Part shown: positions 1-9,248 of the stretch, one piece after another
Position numbering within the stretch: the stretch's first letter is position 1
How the letters are laid out: every line of letters begins with the position of its first letter
DNA from: Aureococcus anophagefferens
Lineage: Eukaryota > Sar > Pelagophyceae > Pelagomonadales > Pelagomonadaceae
DNA: 64,000 nt
Assembly (NCBI RefSeq): GCF_000186865.1
Contig: NW_008705563.1
Span: 1,248,473 to 1,312,472 of the forward strand
Direction: 5' to 3'
Translations under genes and position numbers: made by a program
The notes under the pieces: model-generated
The model's input: the letters and a program-made list of their open reading frames with translations, nothing else
Databases searched by the model: none
Told to the model about the DNA's origin: nothing

Positions 1-106
1 CAGAGATGATCGCTCGTCCAAAATCAGCCAAAACGAGTGGAAAACGGCCGAGATATGAGGCTTTCAAGTTTGGAATTTCGCTCTCTTGTCCTGCCCTGGC
101 GTCGAC
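1..106 (-). mobile_element. Introner element, family 1, truncated by window edge (acts as intron)
   Basis: Read on the minus strand, the ARM gene runs ...TAC CG, then donor GTCGAC, then the element start CAGGGCAGGACAAGAGAGCG. The family core (GTTTTGGCTGATTTTGGACGAG) follows up to base 1. The presumed 8 bp target duplication GTCGACGC is at 99-106; its partner lies outside the window. The element is in the same orientation as the host gene. Confidence 0.8.
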
Positions 107-3100
107 CGGTAGAGGTGGACGGCCGTGTAGTCGTCCGCGGCCTCGGACGCCGTCGTCGCGAGCGACGGCTCGTCGTCGTCGTCGGTGCGCGACGAGCTCG
201 ACGACGACGGCGGGGGCTCGGGCCGATTCCGCGTCAGCGCGAGCGCGCGGACGACGCGCGCGGCGGCCGCGAGCGGCCGGCGGCCCGCGGCGGCCGGCGC
301 GGGGTCCGGCGGCGCGCGCCGCGCGGCGACCTCGCGCCGGGGGATGAGGTAGATGGGCGCGCCGTCGCCGACCCTGGAGCCGACGACGGCCTTGAACGCG
401 ACGAGCCGCGTCTCGCAGTCGCCGAACTTCGACCGGCCCTTCGCGGGGAACAGGAACGTGTTCCGCGCGCCGCCGGGCGCGAGCACGCACCGCTTGCCCC
501 AGCCCTTGGCCGCGCAGCCCCCCGCGACCTCCGGCGCCCAGGGGTCGACGCCGTCGCGCGCGGCGTCGCCCGCCGCGGGGCCCACGCGGAAGCTGCCGGT
601 CCGCGGCGCGTCCTCGTCGGCGCGCGCGTCCTCGAGGCGCGCCGCGGGCGCGGACGCGGGCCGCGGCCGCCTCAGCACGTCGTCGTCGACGTGGCGCACG
701 AGGAAGGGGCTCGGCGGCGGCGCGTCGCGCGTCGTGAGCCAGAGGCTGTTCGGCGCGGACCGCAGGTGCCGCGCGGCCGCGGCGCGCGCCTTCTCGCGCG
801 CGGCGTCCGAGAGGCCCGCCGTGCTCGCCGTGTGCTCCGCGAGCTCGGCCCGGACGTCGCGGAGCGCCGGCGGCGCGTCGTCGCCGCCGCCGCCGTCGGC
901 GGCCTCGCGGTCCTCGGCGGGGTCGAAGGCCGCGAGGAGCCACGCGCCGTACGACGCCTCCCACGCCGTCGCGCCCCGCGCGCCGTCGCGCCGCGGGTCC
1001 GCGACGCGCCGCGCCGTGAGCCGCGCGAAGGCCTCGTGGCCGTAGTCGACGCGGAGCTTGTGGAGGTGGAGGCGGTTGCAGACGCGCGCGTCGCGGCTCA
1101 AGTTCGCCAGGAGGCTCACCGCGAACGCGCGGACCTCGGGCTCGGACGCCGCCGCGACCTCGAGCGCCGGCAGGAGCGCGTGCCTCGCGACGGCGCCGCA
1201 GGCCTCGAGCGCGACGCTCAGGTTCATGAGCACGTGGAGCGCCTCGACCTGGATGTCCGCGCCGCGGCTCCTGTTCGCGAGCTCGCCCAGGCGCTCCGCG
1301 CAGCGCGCGGCGAAGAGCAGGCGCAGGCGGTGGTCCCGGGCCGACATCTTCTGCATGGAGAAGAGCGCGGCCTTGGCGACGTCGTCGTTGCGGCCCGGCT
1401 CGAGCGCCGCGAGGCACTCCGCGATGACGTCGCTCCCGAGCCGCTCGAGCTCCTCCGCGTGGGGCACGGAGTCGGAGCAGAAGCGCAGCAGGATGGTCGT
1501 CGCCGCCGCCGCCAGCAGGCCCCGCGACCGCTCGCGCGCGTCCTCGGACCGCGAGTCCTCGTACGCGTGGTCGCTCCGCAGCGCGGACCGGAGCGGCTTC
1601 ACGAGCGCCGGGCTCAGGCCCGCCGTCGACAGCACGCCGCCGCGCCCCGTCGCGAGCTTCCAGACGATCTCCAGCGTCTCGCGCCGCACCTGGACCTCCG
1701 TCGCGACGCGCGCCGCCTCCGCGGCGTCGTCCGCGTCGTCGTCGCCGTAGCCGGGCCTCAGCTCGTCGCGGTCGCGGTCCCAGCGCTCGCCGCGCTTGAG
1801 GATGGACATGACGGCGACCTCCAGCGACCCCTTGTCCAGCAGCAGCTCCACGGGGTTGCCGTCGACGCGGTTGCCCCGCCGGTTCCGGAAGACGCGGTCG
1901 GCGCCGCACGCGAGCACGCGGAAGCCGGACACGGCCGCGGCGAGGCTCCCGCCGTGCTTCCGCGCGAGGAGGAGCGGGATGCACCGGCAGAGCGTGTAGA
2001 GCGTCGTCCGCCCGAGCAGCGGCGACTCCTCGCGGACGAGGCCGTGCGTCGCGGCCGACGTCGCCCAGCCCCGGGCGAGGCGGGCCACGGTGACGCAGAC
2101 CGTCGCGACGACGTCGAAGACGTCGCCGCACTGGCGTTTCGCGCGCACCGCCTTCATGAGGAACGCGCCCCGCTGGCGCCCGCGCTCCCGCCGGCTGCTG
2201 GGCAGGTTCCGGTCGAGCTCGGGCCCCCGCCGCTCCGCGAGCTTCTCCTCGCGGAGCTTGTTCCGCAGCGCCTTGCCCACGGACGCGAGCGCGCGGCAGA
2301 AGGCGTAGGTGTGGGCCCGGTCGCGCCACTCGCAGTGCGCCTCGTCGGGGTGGCACGGATCGTAGGTCGCATCCCGCGACAGCCGCTCGAGCGTCGCGCC
2401 GACGGGCGTGAGCACGTCGGGGTCGAGCGCTGTGTGGAAATCAAATCTTCAAGCCGACTTCAACGTGCGCGTAATCGAACGGTTCGGACCGGACTCTTCG
2501 GTCGTGCTTCGAGACCTCGACGAGAGCAATCGATTCGTCCAAAAATCAGCCAAATCGACTTCGATTTGGCCGAGCGAGAGAATTTCAAAGTTTGGTCGGG
2601 ACGTCCCAAACCAGCGGTTGATTTCCACGCAGACGCTCGCTCCAGACGTTTTCCGCGAGCGCGTCGCACAACTTGGCGAAATTCGCCTCCTCCAGAAGCG
2701 CGCTCCGCCCGTGGGGCGTCAAGCCGAGCTTGTAGAGCGCGTAGCCCGCGGAGAGCTGCGCCGAGCGGTCGACGACGGGCAGCAGCCGGCCGAGCGTCGC
2801 GTCGACCCAGCCACACAGGTCCTCGACGGGCGCGCCCCGCTCCAGCGCGAAGCCGCTCGCGGCCACGAGCGCGTTGATCACGGGCTCGTAGGCCGACCGC
2901 TTCTCCTCGGGTGCGGCGTCGCGCGCGGCGACGACGAGCTCTGGGAGCTCTCGGAGCAGGTCCCAGACCTCGCCGTCGTTCTTCTCCTGGCGCAGCTCCG
3001 CCAACGCGTGCGCCGCGAAGGCGCCGACGCGCAGCGCGCCGAACGCGTCGAGATTGTCCGACGACCGCTTGCAGAGGTCTAAGCAGGCCGCGAACGCGTC

Positions 3101-4096
3101 CGACGCGCCTGGGTAGCGGTCGTCGCGGCCCGCGGCCCTCGCGTCCCCGTCGGACGCGAGCAATCCGAGCGTCGCGGCGGCGGTCTCGTCGCAGGCGCCG
3201 CCGAGGCGCGCGTCGACGAGCGCCCCCAGCGCCGCGAGCGCGCCGCCGCGGCAGGCCCAGGTCCGGAGGGCGCCGCCCGCCTCGAAGGTCAACCAGAGAC
3301 CGTGCGCCGCGTGCACCCGCGCCTCCGGCGGTAGTTCGTCGGCGCCCGCGACGCGCAGGAGCGCCGACACGCACCGCTCGCCGGCGAGCGTGCCGTCGCG
3401 GACGGCGGGGCGGCTCCGCGCGAGCGCGACGAGGCAGCCGACGGCGTCGCGGCCGGCGAAGCGCGCCGGTTGCGGCGCGCCCTCGTCCGCGCAGGCCTCG
3501 GCGGCCATGACCAGGCGGTCCGCGAGGCCGTGCTTCAAGAGGCGCGTGCCCGCGTCCGCGTCCGTCTCCGCGAGCATCCACGCGGCCCGCAGCGCCGCGC
3601 CGCGGCACGCCTCATCCTCCGCCGCCCGCACCACTCGTCCCAAAAACGGGTCCGTCGCCGCCCGGGCGTTGGCGGATTCGTGGGCGAACTCCCACGCGCA
3701 CAGGAGCGCCTCGGGCCGCTTCGCGCCGTCCTCGATGGCCACCGCGTAGGCGTTGGACAAATTGCGCGCGAGGGACGCGTAGCGGTCTTTCGCGCCGTCG
3801 TCCCAGGCCTTTAGGCAGTCGGCCCAGTCCTGTGGCTTCTCGATGGCCCGCTTCGGCGCCCGCCTCCAGGCGAGCTCGTCGGCGAGCACGCGCCGCCAGG
3901 CGTCGTCGCCCGGCCGCGCGTTGGCCAGAGGCAGCGGGAACCAGATGTCCATGTCCGTTCCCAGCGCGCCGAGCAGCGCCTTGCGCACGACCGTGAAGGA
4001 CGTCACGGCGTCGCGGGCGACGTGCACCGCCTTCCGCGTGCGGTCCTCGCGGCGCACGCGCAGGGCCACGCGAGCCGCCTCAGGCGCTGGCACCAT
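1..4096 (-). CDS. ARM/HEAT-type helical repeat protein, 3' end beyond the window
   Basis: Exons 4096-2635 and 2429-107 are joined by an introner of phase 1, and a second introner at 106-1 cuts the message in phase 2, so at least 1,261 codons are visible and the C-terminus lies off the left edge. The protein is an Ala/Leu-rich series of about 40-residue two- and three-helix units. Examples are RGAALRAAWMLAETDADAGT, ARVHAAHGLWLTFEAGGA and DIQVEALHVLMNLSVALEA, typical of armadillo/HEAT scaffolds. No catalytic motif is seen. The last visible 250 residues are low-complexity and acidic/Ser-rich. I chose the ATG at 4096 because it lies just outside the divergent SET-MYND gene. The frame stays open further upstream, so the true start could be up to ~100 bp earlier. 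The fold is clear; the cellular role is unknown. Confidence 0.72.
2430..2634 (-). mobile_element. Introner element, family 2 (205 bp), functional intron
   Basis: On the minus strand the donor is GTCTGC and the acceptor CCACACAG, phase 1. Splicing joins GAG C to CG CTC GAC, giving ...VWSEPLDPDVL. The ends are inverted repeats (CTGCGTGGAAATCAA at the left, TTGATTTCCACACAG at the right). The interior carries the palindrome GGGACGTCCC and the core TGGCTGATTTTTGGACGAAT. No clean target duplication is visible, so this copy is probably older or its flank has mutated. Confidence 0.85.
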
Positions 4097-4280
4097 GCCG
4101 CCGCGAGGCGTCGCCGCGGGCACGCCCGGCGGCGCCGAGGCGTCGCGCGAGGCGTCGCCGCGGGCACGGCCGCCGGCGCCGAGGCGTCGCGCGCGGCGCT
4201 GGCCCAACTGCGCAAGTAGCGCGTTAAAAAACTTGAACTTGAAGGGGGATTGAAGGTTGTTAAAGTCGCCTACCACACAG
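4097..4280. promoter_or_regulatory. Divergent promoter region with a 2x ~43 bp tandem repeat
   Basis: This spacer separates the start codons of the minus-strand ARM gene and the plus-strand SET-MYND gene. Two imperfect head-to-tail copies of a ~43 bp GC-rich unit occupy about 4108-4193. An AT-richer segment with CTTGAACTTGAAG and TTGAAGGTTGTTAAAG lies just before the ATG at 4281. The AAGGTT motif recurs before other genes here. The promoter role is inferred. Confidence 0.45.
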
Positions 4281-6333
4281 ATGATGGACGACGACGACGA
4301 GCCGCAGGAGCCCACGAACCGGGAATGGGCGCTCCAGCAGCTGGCCGGCGCCGCCGGCTGGGAGTGCGGCAAGCTGGCCCGCGACGACGAGCTCGGCAGC
4401 CTGTTCGTCTTCCACGACGGCCTGGCCACGACGGCGGCCCTGAAGCGCAAGGAGGAGATCCTGGGCATGCTGCGCTGGAAGTACGCGACGGACCCCTTCT
4501 TCTCCATCTCGTCGAAGCTGCGGCTGCGCCTCGCCGGCGACGGCGCCTGCCAGGTCGTCTGCGTCGAGGCCGCGGGCGGCGGCGCGCCCGAGCTCTTGTG
4601 CTCGACGCGGCCCGTCGACGCGCCCATGGAGACGTCGCTGCCGAAGAAGCAGGGCGGCCACGTCTTCGACGCGGCGAAGCTCGGCGACATCGTCTTCGAC
4701 ATCGTCAAGGACGAGGGCGTCGTCGTCGTCGACGTGGAACTCCTCTTCCCCGTCGCGTCCGACGAGCCCGGCTGCCGCGCGCAGCTCCGGAGCTACCTCG
4801 GCATCCTGCGCGCGCTCTGCGACGGCCACGACCACCCCGAGCAGTACTACTCTGTGTGGAAATCCAATCGATTCGTCCAAAAATCAGCCAAAACGACTTC
4901 AATTTGACCGAGCTAGAGAATTTCAAAGTTTGGTCGGGACGTCCCAAACCAGTGGTTGATTTCCTCACAGGTACTACTTCAAGACCTGGCCGAAGCCGAG
5001 CCACGGCGAGGCGTCGTCCGCCGTGTCCTGGGCCGCCGACGACGTGGCGCGGCTCCGGGGCACGTCCGCGCACCGCCTGGTGTCGTGCGGCCGGCGCCAG
5101 CTCGACGCCGTCGCGGCCATCGTCGAGCGCGTGATCAAGCGCCACTACGGCGCGCCCCTGGACCTGTCGAAGACCCAGTGCGACACCGTCGCGGAGCTAT
5201 TTAGCTACGTCGTGTTGACGTTCGAATCGCGCGCGTTCTCCGAGGCGTTCGACGACGAGATCGCCGAGCCCGGGCGGCTCTCGAAAGCGGCGGAGCAGGC
5301 GGCCGCGGAGGAGCGGCGCCTCGCGTCCATGCCCGACACGCCCGACGGCCTGCCGCCGGAGGCCGTCGACGTCTGGCAGATGCTCGCGGGCGTCGGCAAG
5401 GCGCCCGAGCCGAAGCGCCGCGGCCGGGTCTGCGTGCCCTTGGTCGACCTCTTCGACGGCGCGCCGACGGGCAAGCACAACGCGTCGACGCAGCGGAACA
5501 CGCTCGACGGCGAGACCGTGATCACCATGACGACCTGCGCGAAGATCTCCGCCAAGGGCGACGTGCTCAACGCCTACGGGCCCAACGGCGCCGCGACGAT
5601 GCTCTTCAAATACGGCTTCGCGCCCTGGGGCAACGGCAAGCACGACGGCGGGCCGAGCTTCGACGCGACCTTCATCTGCCCGTCGCCCGCGGTCTACAAC
5701 GGCCTCGACCACCTCCAGCAGTACGGCCTCGAGCTCAAGGGCTACACGCGCGCGCGCATCTGCGACGACGGCTGGCGGCTGGGCGACCCCCAGATTGATG
5801 ACACGCCGCCCATGTCCGAGACAGCAGCGTCCACCGCCAGGAGTGTATTTGAGAGAAATCCGACCCTTGGTAGGTTCGAGAAATTCGCGACGCTCGTCCT
5901 CGCCTCCGAGAACCCGGAGATCTTCGACCTCGAGGACGAGCTCCCGAAGCACACGGTCGGCGCGTCCATGCTGCGGCTGTTGCGGGACCAGCTCCGGCTC
6001 TACGCGACGACGGCGAAGCAGGACGCGGAGCTGCTCCACGTCGACGGCCTGCCCGCGCCGCAGCGCGTCGCCGCGTCCGCGCGGCTCCTCGAGCGCAACG
6101 TGCTCCTGCGCTGGGCGCGGCGCATCCACGAGAAGTACGACTGCGACGACGACGAGCTCGACGACTTCGACCGCGCCGCGGGGCCCTTCTCCCTGCCCTG
6201 CCAGCACTGCGGCTGGTGCCTGCGCACCGTCCTCTGCTCCCGCTGCAAGGCCGCGCCCTTCTGCAGCAACGCGTGCCTCAAGGCCCACTGGCCCGTCCAC
6301 AAGGCCGTCTGCAAGAAGGCGAGTAAGAAGTAG
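4281..6333 (+). CDS. SET-domain protein with C-terminal MYND zinc finger
   Basis: Exons 4281-4843 and 4971-6333 are joined in phase 2 and give 641 aa. Residues ~340-400 carry the second half of a SET methyltransferase domain: VPLVDLFDG (the substrate-site vPl.Dm.NH-like block, but without the usual N-H), then GDVLNAYGPNG and LFKYGF (the YG/YGF block that packs around AdoMet). Residues ~599-637 form a MYND finger with the spacing CQHCGWC...CSRC...FCSNAC...H...C. The N-terminal 200 residues are acidic and unassigned. SMYD-type proteins put MYND inside the SET domain, whereas here it is C-terminal. A protein-lysine methyltransferase of the SETD3/LSMT type is the likely class; the missing N-H leaves activity uncertain. 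Either ATG 4281 or 4284 could start it. Confidence 0.78.
4844..4970 (+). mobile_element. Introner element, family 2, short form (119 bp element), with perfect 8 bp TSD
   Basis: This is the cleanest copy. The target duplication GTACTACT is at 4844-4851 and again at 4971-4978. Between them lies a 119 bp element with terminal inverted repeats CTGTGTGGAAATC and GATTTCCTCACAG. The donor GTACTA is the duplication itself and the acceptor CAG is the element end. Splicing restores CAG TAC TAC TTC AAG. Compared with the 205 bp copy at 2430-2634 this one lacks about 90 bp of the interior, but keeps the core and the GGGACGTCCC palindrome. Confidence 0.93.
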
Positions 6334-6337
6334 GTTA

Positions 6338-6416
6338 TTAGAGCTCCGGACGCCGCGGGCTTCTTCCGCTTCCTAAGAAGGAGGTTAGAGCTCCACCGCG
6401 GGCTTCTTCCGCTTCC
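6338..6416. repeat. Short direct duplication at the 3' end of the canopy-like gene
   Basis: The last ~32 bases of the minus-strand gene (6385-6416, TTAGAGCTCC...CGCTTCCT on the plus strand) are repeated at 6338-6374 with a 5-base change. The second copy therefore lies in its 3' flank, between two convergent genes. It looks like a local tandem duplication. Confidence 0.7.
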
Positions 6417-7368
6417 TGTGCTTCCGGCGGCGCTTCCGCGCGGGCGCCGCGTAGAGCTCCGCGTTGTGGGGCGGGAGCGCGTCGACGGCGGCGGCGTCGG
6501 CGCAGGCGGGAGCGGCGCAGCGGACGCAGACGTCGAGCGCGAGCTCGCGCGCGGCCGCGGCCGCGTCCGCGCCCGCGGCGCCCGGCCGCATGCCCTGCTG
6601 GAGGGCCGCGGAGAAGCGCGCCTCCTCGCCCTCGACGATCTTCGCGCACTCGAGCGTGAGCGCGTGGCGCAGGCGCGCGGCCGCGGCGCCGCCGTCCGTG
6701 CGGAGCGCGTGGACGTGGATCCGCGGCTTCCCCGGCGTCCGCTCGCCGCCCTCGTCGTCGAGCACGAAGCCGCGGCCGTCGGCGAGCTCGAGGAAGAAGC
6801 CCGCGCGCGTCTCGCTGCGGCCCGCGATGGCCGCGGTGTCGCCGAGGCCGAGCGCCGCCTTGAACCGGGGCTCCGCGAGGTCGCTCACGTCGCCGAAGAG
6901 GCTCTTGTTCAGGGGCTCGCCGAAGGGCGCCTCGAAGATGTCCACGTGCTCCACGAGCACCTCGAGGAACGGCGGCGCGAGCACGGCGAGCCGCTCGAGG
7001 GGCACGCCGCCGAGCTTCTGGAGGTACGGCGTCTCGTAGACGACGCGGCCCTTGTGGCGGACGCTGTCGACCATGAGGCGGTAGGCCTCCATGCGCGCGC
7101 AGAGGCCCTCGAGCAGCTCCGTCGCCCGCAGCTCGCTCACGCCGTAGTCCACCGTGCGCGCGCCGCGGCCCGCGTGCATGCCCACCTTGAGATTCATGGA
7201 CGGCTTCTCGTCGGCGACGGCGTCGAGGAGCTCGGCGACGGTGACGACGCAGGAGCTGCACCGCGCCTCGTCGTCGTCGAAGGTCGCCGTCGGCGCGCTT
7301 TCGTCGACGGCGGCGGCCGCTGCGACGGCGAGCGCGACGGCGGCGAGGCAGCCCCTGAACATCGTCAT
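6385..7368 (-). CDS. Secreted/ER saposin-like protein, canopy (DUF3456) type
   Basis: 327 aa. MTMFRGCLAAVALAVAAAAA is a signal peptide. After it come a CSSC pair in ARCSSCVVTVAELLDAV, then DYGVSELRATELLEGLC and a distal CVRCAAPAC pair, matching the six-Cys saposin-like pattern of canopy/FGF-signalling-regulator proteins. In animals these are ER chaperone cofactors. The C-terminus is a basic run (KRRRKHRKRKK) rather than a KDEL-type signal, so ER retention is not shown. The upstream gene on the other strand starts only 62 bp away, suggesting a shared promoter. Family assignment is by cysteine pattern and is moderate. Confidence 0.6.
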   Translation of the reverse strand: MTMFRGCLAAVALAVAAAAAVDESAPTATFDDDEARCSSCVVTVAELLDAVADEKPSMNLKVGMHAGRGARTVDYGVSELRATELLEGLCARMEAYRLMVDSVRHKGRVVYETPYLQKLGGVPLERLAVLAPPFLEVLVEHVDIFEAPFGEPLNKSLFGDVSDLAEPRFKAALGLGDTAAIAGRSETRAGFFLELADGRGFVLDDEGGERTPGKPRIHVHALRTDGGAAAARLRHALTLECAKIVEGEEARFSAALQQGMRPGAAGADAAAAARELALDVCVRCAAPACADAAAVDALPPHNAELYAAPARKRRRKHRKRKKPAVEL

Positions 7369-7430
7369 CTCTCGATTTTAAATCGCGCTCTTGAAGGTTT
7401 GATTGAACCTTAAAACTGCGAAGGGTCAGC
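7369..7430. promoter_or_regulatory. 62 bp bidirectional promoter with AAGGTT...AACCTT inverted repeat
   Basis: The spacer between two divergent start codons holds TTGAAGGTTTGATTGAACCT, an inverted repeat of AAGGTT arms around a 6 bp centre. One arm faces each gene. The same AAGGTT word precedes the ATG at 4281, and AACCTTGAAC (minus strand) precedes the gene starting at 9205. It is a candidate core-promoter element, by inference. Confidence 0.45.
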
Positions 7431-8138
7431 ATGGATCGATCGGCTGCGGAGGAAATCGCCGAGCATGTCCGCGTCTTGCGCGAGGGCGACGACGCAGCGA
7501 AGACGGCGGCGGCGCGGGGGCTGACCGACGTCTCGCACCGCAGCCAACACTACTACGGGTCCATCATCGCCGACGCTGGCGGCATCCCACTGCTCGTCGA
7601 GCTCTTGCGTGACGGGAGCGCGGGCGCCAAAGAGTCGGCCGCGCAGGCGCTGGGCGTCATCGCGTGGACCAACGCCAGCCAGGTCCTGATCGCCGAGGCC
7701 GGCGGCATCCCGCCGCTGGTCGACCTCCTGCGCGACGGGAGCGCGGAGACCAAACTGATAACCGCGTGGGCGCTGGCCTTCCTCTCGCGTGACAACGACG
7801 ACAACAAGGTCCTGATCGCCGACGCCGGCGGCATCGCGCCGCTCGTCGATCTCCTGCGCGACGGCAGCGCGTCCGCCAAAGGGCAGGCTGCGACCACGCT
7901 GCGAAACCTCGCGGGCGGCAACGACGCCAACGCGGTCGCGATCGCGCTGAATGTCGGCTTCGACGCGGTCGTCGAGTTCGCGCGGCGCGGCCGCGTGACC
8001 GTCGACAACCATCTGGTCGTGTTCGCAAGCGTCCCCGCCAAGCGCAAGGCCGCGCTCGTCGTCGCCGCGCTGCTCGGCGACTGCGTCCCGGACTCGGTCC
8101 CGCGCGTCATCAAGGCCGTCATCGGGTCCTACCTTTAG
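7431..8138 (+). CDS. Small armadillo-repeat protein (Vac8/importin-alpha style repeats)
   Basis: 235 aa, single exon. Three well-conserved ARM repeats carry the signature ADAGGIPLLVELLRDGS: residues ~45-85, then EAGGIPPLVDLLRDGS and ADAGGIAPLVDLLRDGS. Each is followed by a helix such as KESAAQALGVIAW or KGQAATTLRNLAGG. The C-terminal quarter is a degenerate repeat. Such short ARM proteins bind peptides and work as adaptors; no partner is evident. The repeats are almost identical to each other, which suggests recent internal duplication. The stop codon overlaps the stop region of the convergent sulfotransferase gene by 4 bp. Confidence 0.85.
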   Translation: MDRSAAEEIAEHVRVLREGDDAAKTAAARGLTDVSHRSQHYYGSIIADAGGIPLLVELLRDGSAGAKESAAQALGVIAWTNASQVLIAEAGGIPPLVDLLRDGSAETKLITAWALAFLSRDNDDNKVLIADAGGIAPLVDLLRDGSASAKGQAATTLRNLAGGNDANAVAIALNVGFDAVVEFARRGRVTVDNHLVVFASVPAKRKAALVVAALLGDCVPDSVPRVIKAVIGSYL

Positions 8139-9205
8139 TCGTAGTAAAGGTACTTTTCGAAGCGCGTGCCGGCGAGCGTGCGCTCGACGTCGTCCCAGTT
8201 GCGGATGTAGCTGCGGAGCGGGTCCGCGTGGATCTGGCCGCCGCGCTCGCGCTCCTTGGCCTTGGCGAACCAGTGGTGCCGGACGTCGCCCGTGCACCAG
8301 GAGCGCTTGAGCACGTAGGTCGCGACGGCGTCGAGCGTCGCGGACGTGTTCGCGACGAGGTCCTCGTAGCGGAGCGCGAGCGTCGGCACGCCGGCGGCGC
8401 GCGCGTCGGCCGCGGCGTCGGCGAGGAAGGCGTACTGCCCCTCGAGCTTGCCGAGGCTGTGGAGGAGCGCGTCGCCCGTCTCGAAGACGAGCTGGCTCTG
8501 CTCCGCGCCGGGCACGTGGATGGACTGGTGCGCGTTGTCCTTGGCGTACGACGACACGCGGACCCGGAGCAGGTTCTCCCGCGTCAGGAAGATGAGCGAC
8601 ACGCCGCGGTCGCGGCAGAAGGCGCGGAACCAGGCGGGCCAGTCGTCCTGGAAGTGCTGGCTGAGCATCCACTTGAAGCCGCACGTCGGCGCGCCCGAGG
8701 ACCGGCAGTGCTTCGCGAAGTGCCGGAAGGGGTACGTGACGTTCGCGTTGTCGTCGAGGGAGGCGCCGTCGTAGAAGGCATTCAAGGCCGCTTTCCGCCG
8801 CTCCGTGGACCAGACGAAGCCCGAGTACTTGTTCGCGATGGTCGCCGCGCTCGTATTCGGCTTCACGTTCTGCGGCTTGTTCTGGTTGAGGAAGATCTCC
8901 TTGCCGGCGGCGAGGCACGGGTGGCCCTGGATCTCCTCGACGAGCCAGGTCGACCCCGTGCGCTGCACCGTGACGATGACGAAGCCGCCGCGCATCGTGG
9001 CGTTGGCCTCCTTGGGCGCCAGGCCGCCGGCCGCGCGGATGCTCTCGAGCATCTTCGTCTTCGTGCCCCGGTCCAGCAGCTCCGCGACGGGGTTGCGCGT
9101 CGGCGCGTCGCCGCGGCCCACGGACGCCGCGGCGCAGGCGAGGAGGAGCCATCGCCGGACGCGGCGGCAGCCAAAAATCTCCATCGTCGTCACCTCGGGG
9201 GGCAT
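8135..9205 (-). CDS. Secretory-pathway PAPS-dependent sulfotransferase
   Basis: 356 aa from 9205, or 349 aa from the second ATG at 9184. The latter is preferred because MEIFGCRRVRRWLLLACAA then forms a type II signal anchor at the very N-terminus. VTVQRTGSTWL is the 5'-phosphosulfate loop of PAPS sulfotransferases. FLTRENLLRVRVSSYAKDN is a 3'-phosphate-binding-like segment, and LRYEDLVAN is the conserved RYEDL of the family. It likely transfers sulfate to a glycan in the Golgi lumen; the acceptor cannot be told from sequence. Its last codons overlap the 3' end of the ARM gene on the other strand. AACCTTGAAC lies about 25 bp upstream. Confidence 0.85.
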   Translation of the reverse strand: MPPEVTTMEIFGCRRVRRWLLLACAAASVGRGDAPTRNPVAELLDRGTKTKMLESIRAAGGLAPKEANATMRGGFVIVTVQRTGSTWLVEEIQGHPCLAAGKEIFLNQNKPQNVKPNTSAATIANKYSGFVWSTERRKAALNAFYDGASLDDNANVTYPFRHFAKHCRSSGAPTCGFKWMLSQHFQDDWPAWFRAFCRDRGVSLIFLTRENLLRVRVSSYAKDNAHQSIHVPGAEQSQLVFETGDALLHSLGKLEGQYAFLADAAADARAAGVPTLALRYEDLVANTSATLDAVATYVLKRSWCTGDVRHHWFAKAKERERGGQIHADPLRSYIRNWDDVERTLAGTRFEKYLYYD

Positions 9206-9248
9206 TCCAGCTTCACGTAAATGTTCAAGGTTAGCATCCGCGCTGCAT

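Noticed and set aside
37..2877. 946-residue open frame on the plus strand
   Set aside because: It is antisense to the ARM gene, very rich in Arg/Ala, has no repeat or motif, and reads through the introner. GC-rich DNA leaves such frames open by chance.
4260..4880. Minus-strand frame opposite the SET-MYND gene, continuous with the ARM gene frame to 4708
   Set aside because: Upstream of 4096 the ARM frame becomes low-complexity Ser/Pro and overlaps the divergent gene's coding exon, so I took 4096 as the start.
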